Shown: positions 10,617-19,892, numbered from the stretch's first letter. The stretch: 64,000 nucleotides of DNA from Symbiodinium microadriaticum (GCA_001939145.1 LSRX01000319.1:90463-154462), one strand, 5' to 3'. Program-made: numbers and translations. The notes: generated from the sequence alone by a model not told the origin.

Positions 10617-10723
10617 CCCCTTTGCTTCGGGACTTCTGAGCGGACATCGAGAACGTCTCGCAAGGAATGCACAGAAGTTCTCTCTGAACCAGCAGTGCCA
10701 CTGCTTTCGCAATAGACTCATTG
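10617..10723 (-). other. Short coding-like island beside a B element
   Basis: About 107 bp open in two of three minus-strand frames, ending at the border of the family B palindrome (10724). Another open stretch (about 10814-10925) lies on the far side. Frame choice is ambiguous, so I do not call an exon. Confidence 0.2.
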
Positions 10724-10813
10724 CCCATAGGCTCCATAGTAGTTCCGTTTTGGGAATACCTTATAGGATCCTATAGGGTATTCCCAAAAAGGAACTACTA
10801 TGGAGCCTATGGG
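10724..10813. mobile_element. Family B palindrome
   Basis: CCCATAGGCTCCATAGTAGTTCC and its exact complement close a 90-bp foldback whose centre is TTATAGGATCCTATAGGG. Confidence 0.95.
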
Positions 10814-10919
10814 TAGATTATACTTATTCATGCTGTCTCGCCTAAGCCAGCATCCGCAAATGGATTCTCGAGGCAGATGGCTAGGGGGACCTTGACCCAG
10901 GGCCTTAGCTTTGAATGCA

Positions 10920-11075
10920 ACCCTAAGCGCGAAACCCCAAAAACCCTTAACCCTAAAACCTAAAACCTAAAACCAAAACCCCAAACCCTCAACCCTAAAA
11001 CCTGAAACCCCAAACCCTAAAACCAAAACCCCAAACCCTCAACCCTAAAACCTGAAACCCCAAACCCTAAACCCA
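10920..11075 (-). repeat. CCCTAAA-derived array, 50-bp higher-order unit
   Basis: A unit starting CCAAACCCTCAACCC at 10981 repeats almost exactly at 11031. It contains CCTAAAACC and CCTGAAACC variants. Confidence 0.9.
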
Positions 11076-11149
11076 ATGGTAAGGGCGGCAAAGGTTGAGG
11101 GCTAGGCTTCTGCGAGCTAAGTGATCTCTTCATACCCTTAAAAGCAGAG

Positions 11150-11272
11150 GGGGTTTAGGGTCTAGGGGTTTAGGGGTTTAGGGCTTTACGGGGTTTAGGG
11201 TTTATAGGGTTTAGGGGTTTACGGGGTTTAGGGTTTATAGGGTTTAGGGGTTTCGGGGTTAGGGTTTAGGGC
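11150..11272 (+). repeat. TTTAGGG telomere-like array
   Basis: About 15 degenerate units. A 37-bp segment (TTTACGGGGTTTAGGGTTTA..) is repeated at about 11185 and 11220. Confidence 0.9.
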
Positions 11273-11328
11273 CCCAAAACCTGAGGCAAGTTCTCCGAAC
11301 TAGGATCCCTTCATCGTCCCTCTCTCTT

Positions 11329-11862
11329 TCAGGCTGGTGTACTATGCCGGGGGACGTATTGAAAGCGACCCTGAATAAAAGAGCTATGCATGAATGCGGA
11401 ACCTTCAGCCCTGGCAACTTGATGAAGTAATCCAGCGAAATCCTTCAGAACTTCCTCACCGTATTCAGAAACCATGATGTGATCAAGAGTAACGGAATAC
11501 CAACCGCAACTATCATGCAAAGAGTAGTCGTGGTAACGAGGGACACAATATCAATCATACTAATGGTGCTCGTACTACGACATGCCTTCACCGACGTAGA
11601 GCTGAGAACTAGGTCCGAAAATCTGCAACCACGCTTCAAAGTCCTCTGTTTGGGCAATGTCCGGAATCTGCGGCAGAGGCGAGGATTTCCGGATTACCCA
11701 GAGGCTCCATTGTAGTTCCTTTTTGTGGTCATCCTTATAGGATCCTATAAGGCAACCCCAAAAAAGAACTACTATGGAGCCTATGATGGGTAAGCAGCAA
11801 GCGCTCTGCAAGGCCGAATAAGCGGTTTGTTGCTGTTCTCGCAGGACTGCAACGTCTGTTAG
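11329..11862 (-). CDS. Possible spliced gene, unknown protein
   Basis: Read leftwards from about 11862, one frame stays open to TGA at 11329-11331, except for three stops (TAG, TAG, TGA). All three fall inside a 55-bp palindrome at 11527-11581. The same frame also crosses the family B element at 11697-11790; removing it with one TA copy takes out 96 bp and keeps the phase. Visible pieces include DIAQTEDFEAWLQIFG, YGEEVLKDFAGLLHQ and FIQGRFQYVP near the C-terminus. That only the palindromes disrupt the frame suggests they are introns or recent insertions. By-eye 'protein-likeness' is weak evidence and no family is recognised. Upstream sequence to about 12290 is also open. Confidence 0.33.
11527..11581. 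mobile_element. 55-bp palindrome, possible intron
   Basis: The arms GTCGTGGTAACGAG and CTCGTACTACGAC enclose ACACAATATCAATCATACTAAT. It holds every in-frame stop of the surrounding minus-strand frame. Confidence 0.7.
11697..11790. mobile_element. Family B palindrome, TA-bordered
   Basis: CCCAGAGGCTCCATTGTAGTTCC and its partner ending CTATGATGGG are flanked by TA on both sides (11695-11696, 11791-11792). Confidence 0.92.
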
Positions 11863-11867
11863 TTTCC

Positions 11868-11985
11868 CAGACCTCCGGGAGGATCCAGAAAGTAGATCCC
11901 CTTAATGGGTGTTCCTATAAAGAGCTTTTAGTAGCACAGGGTCCAAAATGAGGGGTTCTACTTTCTAGATCCTCCCGGGGGTCTG
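11868..11985. mobile_element. Palindromic element, family J
   Basis: CAGACCTCCGGGAGGATC pairs with GATCCTCCCGGGGGTCTG, and AGAAAGTAGA pairs with TCTACTTTCT. Related to the copy at 1979. Confidence 0.9.
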
Positions 11986-12517
11986 AGTTCTTGACCTGGC
12001 AACGGGTTCTTTCTGAACACCCGAAAACTGATAAGGCTCAAACCAGAACCACTGACACTGTTCGCAGCTCTCACTGTCAGCTGAGAACTCACTAAGCTAT
12101 GTGTCTTGAGTTCGTTACATATCTACCTCTGTAGTAGCACTGACACCAACCTACAACATGCCCTCGTCCCCACATAACCCTGGTGCAGGGCACCTGCAAC
12201 AGCGAGGCCAACAGGCGAGCCGCGGACGCCAGCGACAGTGCGACGTCCTCCCGCGCCTGGCAGCCCTACATCTAGGATGGGGCAACTTTGGAGTTCTTTG
12301 TTTTCGAGTTTATGGGCTGTTGGGTGTTATGGGGCTGTAAACGGGCCTTCAGAAAGCCTTATAAGCGTAAAAGGGCGGCTTAGATTAGGCACGTTTTGAG
12401 AGCGGTGTATAGGTATGTTGTGTAAGGCGGCCTCCATATTCATAGGATCCTTGCTCCTAGAGGCACACCCAGCACTGGCCCCCGTTTGACGAACCAAAGT
12501 CATCTAAACCTAACATA

Positions 12518-12607
12518 CCCATAGGCCCCTAAGTAGTTCCTTTTTGGGATTACCTGACAGGGTTCTAAAATATAAACCATAAAAGGAACTACTTAGGGGC
12601 CTATGGG
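12518..12607. mobile_element. Family B palindrome, GGCCCC subtype
   Basis: CCCATAGGCCCCTAAGTAGTTCC with its exact complement at the right end; the centre is TTCTAAAATATAAACC. Confidence 0.93.
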
Positions 12608-12662
12608 CAAAACACCCTCGAGCCGAAGGTCTTTTTTAGAAGTCCTGAAAGTCCTTACGAGA

Positions 12663-12735
12663 GGTAGGCTTCTTAGGGTACAGGTAGGGTTTAGGGTTTA
12701 GGGTTTAAGGGGTAGGCTTCTTAGGGTACAGGTAG
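12663..12735 (+). repeat. TTTAGGG insert between 25-bp direct repeats
   Basis: GGTAGGCTTCTTAGGGTACAGGTAG occurs at 12663-12687 and again at 12711-12735. Only three TTTAGGG units lie between them. It looks like a telomeric insertion with target duplication. Confidence 0.92.
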
Positions 12736-13055
12736 GTTTCAGGATCACTAAAGCACTGGCTTTGGAGGATCGTTCCCCCCCCAAACAACCAAACCCCTAA
12801 ACCTCTCAACCGGAAAACTTCCTAAACCCACCGGCCCCAAAACACCCAAACCCCCTAAACCCCATCTTTGTTGCCATGACAGCCCTCAGCTGAACCTCCT
12901 GGAAGGCCAGGACGTCAAGTGCCTGGGACATGGCTTATAGGGTCTAAAGTTTAGATGAGTCAGGGTTCACATAGGATGGTCCTTATTACTTATTGCTTGG
13001 GCTCTGGGAACTTTCAAGTTTCGGGGCGCTGTGTATTTTCGACTTCCAGAGCATG

Positions 13056-13146
13056 CCCATAGGCCCCTAAGTAGTTCCTGTTATGGTTTCTATTTAGAGT
13101 CCCATAAGGTAAGCCCAAAAAACAACTACTTTTGGGGGCCTATGGG
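13056..13146. mobile_element. Family B palindrome, GGCCCC subtype
   Basis: The ends CCCATAGGCCCCTAAGTAGTTCC and ACTTTTGGGGGCCTATGGG are slightly diverged on the right. Confidence 0.9.
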
Positions 13147-13269
13147 TAGGGCGCTCAGTGCTTTAGTATTCAAGGTTGAGGCTCGGGCGTTTGGGCTAAG
13201 GGTGACGGAGTGAAACGCTTTCGTTGTCAGAAGGAGCCGACCTTCGGAGAGGGCAGATAGCACCCTGCT

Positions 13270-13497
13270 TGAAGCCCCCGAAATTTAGAGCCCTAAAACC
13301 CTATAAGCCCTAAGCCCTAAAACCCTAAGCCCTAAGCCTTGAACCCTAAGCCCCAAACCCCAAACCCTAAACCCGAAACCTTAAGCCCTAAACCCTAAGC
13401 CCTAAACCCTAAGCCCTAAACCCTAAGCCCTAAGCCCTAAACCCTAAGCCCTAAGCCCTAAACCCTAAGCCCTAAGCCCTAAACCCTAAGCCCTGAA
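13270..13497 (-). repeat. CCCTAAA/CCCTAAG array
   Basis: About 30 units. CCCTAAGCCCTAAACCCTAAG gives a 21-bp higher-order repeat in the right half. This is one of the longest uninterrupted arrays in the window. Confidence 0.95.
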
Positions 13498-13553
13498 GGC
13501 CCTTCTCGGCCGCAAAGGCTCAGACTGGGACCACTGTAAACTAACATGCCCTG

Positions 13554-13665
13554 CTAGGTTCCCCAGTAACCCCTTAATAATAAGGCTACCCTTTTTCCTA
13601 ATATTCGGCTTTAATAAGGAGACCCCCATACAAAAAGGGCAAAAGGGTACTACTGGGGAACCTAG
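13554..13665. mobile_element. Palindromic element, family E
   Basis: CTAGGTTCCCCAGTA and TACTGGGGAACCTAG are perfect ends. The inner ACCCTTTTTCC and GGGCAAAAGGGT pair loosely. Other copies are at 15724, 41396 and 61229. Confidence 0.93.
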
Positions 13666-13852
13666 CCTGTGACTGACGGATGCGGACTACACTCCCTGGC
13701 ACCACAACCCTGGTGAAGAATGTCTACGGTTCACATGGAATGCGCCCCTGGCCGCACTGTTCTGGTAAGAAGACACGTTGCGATGCGATTCTTCCGCTGG
13801 TGACTCTTTCCGCATTCTTACCACTTCGCGAAAAGTCGCAGCACCCCTGCTA

Positions 13853-13956
13853 CCCAGAGACTCCAAAACCCCGTAATTAAGGAATATACCTTAAACTATA
13901 TTAGGAATAAGATTTTAAAGTATATTGCTTAATTAAGGGGTTTTGGAGTCTCTGGG
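13853..13956. mobile_element. Family A palindrome
   Basis: Complete copy with perfect 20-bp ends apart from CCGTAATT in the left arm. TA precedes the left end. Confidence 0.93.
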
Positions 13957-14044
13957 AACAGCTAGCCGATAAGGAGCAGCTGGCTGAACCTGCGGAGATC
14001 CCCGTCGCGAAATCCCTAAGAAGTTCCCAAACACAAAACCTTAA

Positions 14045-14229
14045 GGCTCCAGTTACTTATATAGAATAGGGTTTTGGGGTAGATATATTCTACTATAGCT
14101 ATAATAAGGAACCCTATAAGGAAGAATATTGGTTCATGTTTGTAGCCCTCTGGGTCCAGTTACTTAAATAGCAGGTTACTAACCATATAATATGTAAGCC
14201 AGTAACCCATTCTTTAGGTAACTGGAGCC
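14045..14229. mobile_element. Palindromic element, family S
   Basis: GGCTCCAGTTACTTA and TAGGTAACTGGAGCC are the outer ends. A second GGTCCAGTTACTTAAATAG at about 14150 suggests an internal partial duplication, and a D-like core (AGAATAGGGTTTTGGGG) lies in between. Confidence 0.7.
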
Positions 14230-14345
14230 CTTTGGAAACAGAAGTGCACAAACATGCTCATGCAATGCGCCTGAGACAGGATCTATCAAGCCTGAGGTAA
14301 AGTCCGAAATCCCAAAGTCCCAAACCAAGCCCTAGATTAGCATCA

Positions 14346-14651
14346 TTGTTTATTATGGTTATGAACCGCTATTATCGCTATAGTGAGTATTGTTATTGCA
14401 GACCCAAGCCTTACGCCCCCTGCCAGCTTGAGGCCCAAGCCCGCAAGGGCAAGAGGATGATCGACGACGGCTTCTCGTCGTTCGCACGGCAACTGTTCGG
14501 CACAGGAGGAGAGGCTTCTTTCTTCCAAAGGACAAAACATGACACAAAAATTTGCACGAAGCCTCCGTTCGGGATCCATGTTGAAAACAGGAAGGGCAAA
14601 GCATCGTTATGCACCGGAGCTCCCAACACCCTAAAACCCTACAAGCCCTAA
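14346..14651 (+). CDS. Possible exon, unknown protein
   Basis: A 101-codon plus frame crosses a repeat-free island. Three minus-strand frames of 72-81 codons overlap it, so openness is a property of the composition, and strand cannot be decided. The plus frame holds KGKRMIDDGFSSFARQLFG. Its 3' end runs into CCCTAAA repeats, an unlikely natural terminus. Confidence 0.17.
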   Translation: MFIMVMNRYYRYSEYCYCRPKPYAPCQLEAQARKGKRMIDDGFSSFARQLFGTGGEASFFQRTKHDTKICTKPPFGIHVENRKGKASLCTGAPNTLKPYKP

Positions 14652-14734
14652 ACAGTACGACCTGTCCTGTCTCCAGAACTTACTGTAGTTCGGCAGAATA
14701 CAGAAGCAAATCCTTTACTTTAGTATGCTGTCTT

Positions 14735-14945
14735 GTGTTATATAGTTGTATCATGCTACATCGTATCATGGTTTGTCATTTCATATTGTGAAAATACCGT
14801 ATCATATCATATCACCGTATGCTATAGTATGTTCTATCATATTCTAACATATTACATCGTATTCTACTATACTGTACTGTACTATACAGTACTCTGCTTT
14901 TTAATGTTGCTTTTTAACCTGCTACATTATACTGTATAGTATTAG
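14735..14945. repeat. Degenerate TATCATA/TACTGTAC-rich tract
   Basis: A/T-rich sequence of TATCATATC, TACTATACTGTAC and similar permutations, resembling the 2.4-kb and 38.2-kb tracts. No coding signal. Confidence 0.8.
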
Positions 14946-15095
14946 TACAAGCCCAAGCCCAAAGCATGACTGAGCTTTTTTGCTGGAGGGAGTCCCTTGA
15001 CCTTCTCGGCACCCCACAAAGGAACCCCACTTATAACTAGGGTTTAGGGTTTAAGGGTTTAAGGGTTTATAAGGGTTTCGGGGTTTAAGGGTTTA

Positions 15096-15260
15096 AGGGC
15101 TTGAGGGTTTAAGGGTTTAGGGTTTTATAACTATCCATAGGCTCCATAGTAGTCCTTTTTGGGAATGCCTCATAGGATCCTATAGGGTATTCCCAAAAAG
15201 GAACTACTATGAAGCCTATGGATAGTTATAAAACCCTAAACCCTTAAACCCTCAAGCCCT
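15096..15260. mobile_element. B palindrome with telomere-repeat arms
   Basis: A B copy (15135-15223, TA-bordered) lies at the centre of a longer inverted repeat. Left CTTGAGGGTTTAAGGGTTT.. is the exact complement of right ..AAACCCTTAAACCCTCAAG, through TTTTATAACTA/TAGTTATAAAA. The fold thus extends about 37 bp into telomere-like DNA on each side. Confidence 0.93.
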
Positions 15261-15487
15261 AAACCCTAAACCCTTGAACCAATAAACTCTTAAACCCTTA
15301 ATAACAATCCATGAAGGCTCCAAGCAGGGCCTGCAAACCGAGTTCATCCCCGCAGGCGAGCGAAGGCCCAAGCGAAGGACGTCCTCGGCCGGCGTAAATT
15401 CTAGGCTCCCCAGGTACTGCATCGGCCCATACAGTAACAGGATTTAGGGTTTAGGGTTTAGGGGTTTAGGGTTGAGGGTTTAGGGTA

Positions 15488-15596
15488 CCCAGAGACTCCA
15501 AAACCCCTTAATCAAGGAGTATACCTTAAATCCTCTTAGGGTTCCTATTAGAATTTAAGGTATGTTCCTTTATTGAGGGGTTTTGGAGTCTCTGGG
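15488..15596. mobile_element. Family A palindrome
   Basis: Complete copy, preceded by a short TTTAGGG array (15438-15486) and TA at the left border. Confidence 0.93.
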
Positions 15597-15723
15597 TTCT
15601 AGGCTCCTCGGTGTTTACCAGTTTGGGGCATCCTGAAGGCGTCTATAATGTAGGGGTGGTAATGGTTAGAACAACGTTTTGCGCACGTTCATGCCGTGAT
15701 TATAGTAGGCAGCCCTAAGGACT

Positions 15724-15833
15724 CAGTTCCCCAGTAGGCCCCCTAACAAGGGTACCCCTTTCTCCGATTCCTCGGTGTTGAAATCGGAACCCAAAAACAA
15801 AAAACGGCAGGAGGGTACTACCTGGGAACTTAG
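15724..15833. mobile_element. Family E palindrome, diverged
   Basis: CAGTTCCCCAGTAGG.CCCC and GTACTACCTGGGAACT keep the ends. TCCGATTCCTCGG pairs with an inner GAAATCGGA. Confidence 0.8.
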
Positions 15834-16230
15834 AATTAGGAAGTCAAGCGTTGTAGCAAGCCCCAAACCCCTCAGAAGCCCTTGAACCTACAAGACGTAA
15901 GAGTGCTGAAGCTTCATGCTTTTAGGGCTTCCTTTAGGGCAGTTTTGGGTTCAGGGCTCTGGGTATTGACGGTTTCGGATACATTTGCTGAGATAACTCC
16001 GAATGAAGGAGCTGCGGGCGGAGGCATTGAGTTGGCCTTCGGCGGTAGTGCACCCTTCTGTGGCTCCTCTGGAGCTGACCCCAGTTGTCGAGGTCGTTCG
16101 CACCCTCCATATTTATAAGGGTGGATCTTTGGAGCCTTATCGCGACACTGGGACATTTACTCTGTTATCCATGTCAAAAGAATCACTGCTAAAGGGAAAG
16201 ACTGTATAAAGGGCTTAGGGCTTCTATGGT

Positions 16231-17091
16231 TTAAGGTTGAAGTTTAGAGCTTCGGGACCGACTGGAAAGCAACCGGTCACATGCCAACATAACCACGAAG
16301 GGTGTCATGAAACTCGTCCCAAACATCAACGGCCAATGTAGACCACTGTGCAGTCGCGCGAATGCGCGATGACCGCGTGCACACGACGCCATGGACAGAA
16401 CGTCCAACCACACCGGCGAGTTTCCAGATGAAGTGTTGCAACAGAGAAGTGTGAAGTGAACATCGCGGAGCTCGGGGCCCTTTCCTGAAAGAAAAACCAC
16501 CCGGACAGGACCCTGCTTGGCTGGCGGTCCTTACTTGTACATACCCTTGCCGCCCTTGCCGTCCATTCAGCTGAAATCTCTAGCTGCTCACTTCTTGGAC
16601 AAACCTTGCCACATCTGCGTTCCATTCAAATTCCCATTAGATTATCACTCCCCGGCTGAACAAAGGGTGCTTCCCAACTCGAGCAGGAGTCCCAAAAAGG
16701 CTTGGTCTTGTGATGCCGTAGTGGTGCCTCCCCGTGCTGGTTGTGTGAACAGGGCAGGAAGGAGAGAGAAATCAATTTGCTACAAGTTACGAAAACACGT
16801 ACGAGTGGAACAGAGGATTTCGAGACCAGCCGAGGTAGCGAATAGCATAGGCCTACGAGGCCTTTAGGAACTTGTTTGATCGGAATGAAAGCATTAATGT
16901 ACGCGGGACTGTCGTAAGTATGCAAGGGACTGTGGCAGCGGTGGTTCATGTCGGACACCGCCCTGCCAAGCACTGGAAGTTACCAGGAATCGGACGTCCC
17001 CGTGCAGGTGGAATGGAAAGAAAGTGAGAGTCGAGAATGTCCACCCACCCCACCACAGCCGGAGGCGCCGGACCACCATGCTCGCCAACAT
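16231..17091 (-). CDS. Likely spliced gene, unknown protein
   Basis: This 860-bp stretch has no telomere-like repeats or palindromes and is the best gene candidate. The last exon (about 16231-16484) is open for 80+ codons and ends at TAG next to repeats; it contains KGPELRDVHFTLLCC and ASCARGHRAFARL. Just upstream is a 60-bp intron (16485-16544) with AAG|GTATGTA and TTTTTCTTTCAG|G. A second intron (16737-16790, 54 bp) starts GTAACTTG and ends in a pyrimidine tract and CCAG; its removal keeps a frame containing PIKQVPKGLVGLCYSLPRL. The link between the middle exons is unresolved, and plus-strand frames of up to 116 codons overlap. ATG at about 17086 is a possible start. No family recognised. 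Confidence 0.4.
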
Positions 17092-17275
17092 TTCTAGGTA
17101 TCCTTATGGCGGATACTTTCCCAAATCATGATCATAACTCCGAAATAGAAACCATACATTCTAATTACTATTACTATTTAGGTGCTTAGCACCCTCTGAC
17201 CTTAACCCCTAAACCCCTAAGCCCGAACCCTCCGACCTAGGTTAAACCCGACAAACATACTTCCCCAATTAGCCA

Positions 17276-17332
17276 CGATATAGGGACTACTTTACGGCCA
17301 AAGTATATACTATTTGGGTACATGGACCCTTA
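17276..17332. mobile_element. Half of a family H element
   Basis: TATAGGGACTACTTTACGGCCAAAG..TATACTATTTGGGTACATGGACCCTTA matches the right half of the copy at 1146. The left half is missing. The preceding AACATACTTCCCCAA.TAGCCACG also occurs at 21534. Confidence 0.8.
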
Positions 17333-17439
17333 TACCCTAGACCCTGATGATACCCTTAAAGGAACCCTTAAAGGAACCCTTATGGTACCCTTTTTTTAGA
17401 GCCCCTAAGCAAAGAAGGCCCCGAGAATCCTGAGGCCCC

Positions 17440-17840
17440 GGGCCATGGCCAGAGAGAGCCGCTCCAGACGAACCTCCTTCCACGGTCGATCCTTCGAAGG
17501 AAGGGTTAAAGGAAATTACGGGTGGGGAGTTATGGGTATAGGGTATTTATCGTCTAAGGGTTTATAGGTTTAGGGTTTAGGGTGTTAAAGGAAACTACAG
17601 GTGGGGAGTTTAGGGTATAGGGTATTTAGGGTTTAAGGGTTTATAGGTTGAGGGTTCAGGGTTTAGGGTAAGGGGGGGGATGGGAGTTGAATGAACTATC
17701 CCTAAACTCACTCAGCCAAAAAGCCCTAAACCACATCTTAACGGGTTTACTGAGCTGCTTTGGTCTGCCTAATTACGGGCTCCACGGTCGATCCTTCGCG
17801 CTGGGGGGGGGGGGCGATGGGAGTTGAAGCCAAAGGGCCG
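17440..17840. repeat. Patch of interleaved direct duplications
   Basis: CACGGTCGATCCTTCG occurs at 17481 and 17783. A family T end (TTAAAGGAAA.TAC.GGTGGGGAGTT) occurs at 17513 and 17586 with telomeric units between. A poly-G plus ATGGGAGTTGAA block occurs near 17671 and 17805. CCTAAACTCACTCAGCC (17700) returns at 18239. Confidence 0.85.
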
Positions 17841-17842
17841 TA

Positions 17843-17922
17843 CCTCTAGTTTCCATGGTGGTTCCTTTCTTGGGGTTACCTTGCAGGATCCAAAAAATAA
17901 ATAAATCAACAAATATAGATAT

Positions 17923-17955
<33 letters not shown>

Positions 17956-18001
17956 GTATAGCTGGTTAAACTAAAAAAGGAACTGTAATGGAGACAACAG
18001 G
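17843..18001. mobile_element. B-like palindrome with TA-expanded loop
   Basis: CCTCTAGTTTCCATGGTGGTTCC pairs with GGAACTGTAATGGAGACAACAGG. The centre keeps GGGGTTACCTTGCAGGATCC and then carries about 45 bp of TATATA. The same subtype is at 30662. Confidence 0.85.
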
Positions 18002-18137
18002 CCATATGCTTTTCTGGGGTGCTTCAGCCTAAAATGGGCCTCTGTCGGATTTTCAGCCAAAGTCTGGCCGGGCTCGGATTTTCTGGGTGTTCTGAATGCC
18101 AAACCCTGACGGTTTAGGTTTAGGGTTTAGGGTTTAG

Positions 18138-18237
18138 GGATATAAATCCTGCATTACCCATAATAAGGAATGTGAAAAATTCACTCCTATAGATTAGGGT
18201 CCTTAAGGTAATGCAGAATTTGTATCAGCAACCGTAT
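18138..18237. mobile_element. Family C palindrome
   Basis: GATATAAATCCTGCATTACC and GGTAATGCAGAATTTGTATC are arms. The left end has been replaced by TTTAGGG units; the right end is CAGCAACCG followed by TA. Confidence 0.85.
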
Positions 18238-18289
18238 CCCTAAACTCACTCAGCCAAAAAGCCCTCAACCCCCTCTTAAAGGGCTTACT

Positions 18290-18347
18290 GGTTACTTTAT
18301 AGGATCCTAAAATATAAACCCCAAATTCCCTAAACCTTAAACCCTAA

Positions 18348-18393
<46 letters not shown>

Positions 18394-18426
18394 CCACAAA
18401 AAGGAACATTTCATGGAGCCTCTGGG
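18290..18426. mobile_element. B fragment split by CCCTAAA and (TA)n
   Basis: GGTTACTTTATAGGATCCTAAAATATAAACC is the left part of the B core and TACCACAAAAAGGAAC..ATGGAGCC its right arm. Between them lie about three CCCTAAA units and about 40 bp of TA. The left terminal arm is lost. Confidence 0.85.
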
Positions 18427-18765
18427 CTAGGATTTGGGGGGCTTCGACGTGCAGGGAGCCCTGGGCTTGAAGCCTAAACGTGGAAAGGGTCTGTAAGGAC
18501 AGAAGGGCCTAGAAGAACACATCCTAAATCCTGAACTTTGAGGTTTAGGGTGTTTTTAAACCCCTTGTAAGGTGACAGGACAAACCCCCAAACCCTAAAG
18601 TTTGGGGTTTAGGGTTTAGGGTGGCTTATACGGTGACAGCTTAACCGTAAACCCCTAAACTCCAAACCCCAAACCCTAAAAGTTTTTCGGGCTTGATTTC
18701 TAGTATAAAGGGCCTTGAAGATTCAACGGTGGTTCTTGGGGGAGCATTTGTTCTCTAGGTATGTT

Positions 18766-18869
18766 GCCCTAACGGTCCATGTATCCGTATGAGCATACTT
18801 TGACCCTAAAGTACCTATATAGGGACTAAGCTGAGGTATATACTATATGAGTACATGGACCCTTAGGGT
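18766..18869. mobile_element. Family H palindrome
   Basis: CCTAACGGTCCATGTA.CC and GTACATGGACCCTTAGGG are the ends; AGTACCTATATAGGGACTA lies centrally. Confidence 0.88.
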
Positions 18870-19199
18870 TGACTGGAACTCCAGGAAGTAGCAATATTGA
18901 CCATTCATGGCTCTACCGAACCCTCCAAAAGTAGGTCAAATCATGGCCCCCAAACCTATGAAAGCAAAAGGCTAGTCTTCTACATGCTTCTGGGGTCCAG
19001 GTAGTCTACAGTATGCTTGAAGCTTGGTAGGGCTTTTTGGCAATGAGGTTTAATTTAGGGTTTAGGGCTTTAGCTTTAGGGGTTGAGGGTTCTAGTGTTT
19101 AGTACTTTAGGGCTTTAGGGGTTTTGGGGTCTCTTGCGTGGGAAATCATCCTGAAGGATCTAAAAAAAAGCTTGGAGCCCAGGGCCCAGGGCCAGGAAT

Positions 19200-19490
19200 T
19201 TGGTAACCATCCGTGGAGTTTCTTTCCGCCGGTTTCTGGGAGTTTTTAGGCCGTCCGCGGCGCCATTTCGTAAAAAAATCACAGCATTCCCTTCCCTCCT
19301 CCTTCGCACTCTAACACATCAAAGAATAATGAGAACTATGTTCGACAGCACCTTCGGGTCTGGGGTATCACTGCCTTCGACCTTTTCTGCAAGGGCTGGT
19401 TTGGGGCTTCGGGCTTCAGTGCAAGGCCGAGAATTGAAGCAAGGCTGGAATACTGCAAACATGCAGGTGCTGATGAACAGTACTGCCTGA
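19200..19490 (+). CDS. Possible exon, unknown protein
   Basis: A 96-codon plus frame with no comparable competing frame on either strand in this island. It starts with an Arg/Phe-rich segment (RRFLGVFRPSAAPFRKK), includes RTLTHQRIMRTMFDS and ends NTANMQVLMNSTA before TGA. The basic, hydroxylated N-terminus would suit an organelle transit peptide if the ATG is genuine, but that is speculation. Flanks are TTTAGGG arrays. Confidence 0.28.
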   Translation: MVTIRGVSFRRFLGVFRPSAAPFRKKITAFPSLLLRTLTHQRIMRTMFDSTFGSGVSLPSTFSARAGLGLRASVQGRELKQGWNTANMQVLMNSTA

Positions 19491-19810
19491 ACCCTACCTT
19501 TACCCGAAATAACCCACCTTTATATTATCAGGACTTATATATAACGAAAGCATATTCAGGAGCCCTAAAAATGTGGTTTACTTAGGGTTCAGATATACCT
19601 CAGAGTCCAAGATCCAAACTATTTCATGAAGACGTCGAACCTGTGAGGTTCTACGAACTACGGGCTGTGTAGGACCAAGAGTTCTGACCTTCAAGACCAA
19701 CCTATATCCCAACTAATAATAACTACCTTACGAAGAACCCTTGTAAGAACCAAGATATGCCATAAAAAACTTCGGGAAGCCCTAAAAACATCTGTTTTCA
19801 AGGATCCAGC

Positions 19811-19892
19811 TAACCCTAACCCTCCAGGTACCTACTATATAGGGTACTAGAGCCCCTGGGGCCCTATATAGTAGGTGCCTGGAGGGTTAGGG
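19811..19892. mobile_element. Palindromic element, family I
   Basis: TAACCCTCCAGGTACCTACTA and TAGTAGGTGCCTGGAGGGTTA meet at CTAGAGCCCCTGGGGCCC, a nearly loop-free 80-bp palindrome. A second copy is at 42901 and a left half at 20248-20280. Confidence 0.93.

Noticed and set aside
11527..11581. Stop-codon reassignment (TAG/TGA read as amino acids) in the 11.3-11.8 kb frame
   Set aside because: All three stops lie within one short palindrome. An intron or insertion explains them without changing the code.
15645..15720. Another family D copy
   Set aside because: Only AATGTAGGGG.GGTAATGGTTAGAA resembles D; the right end is absent.
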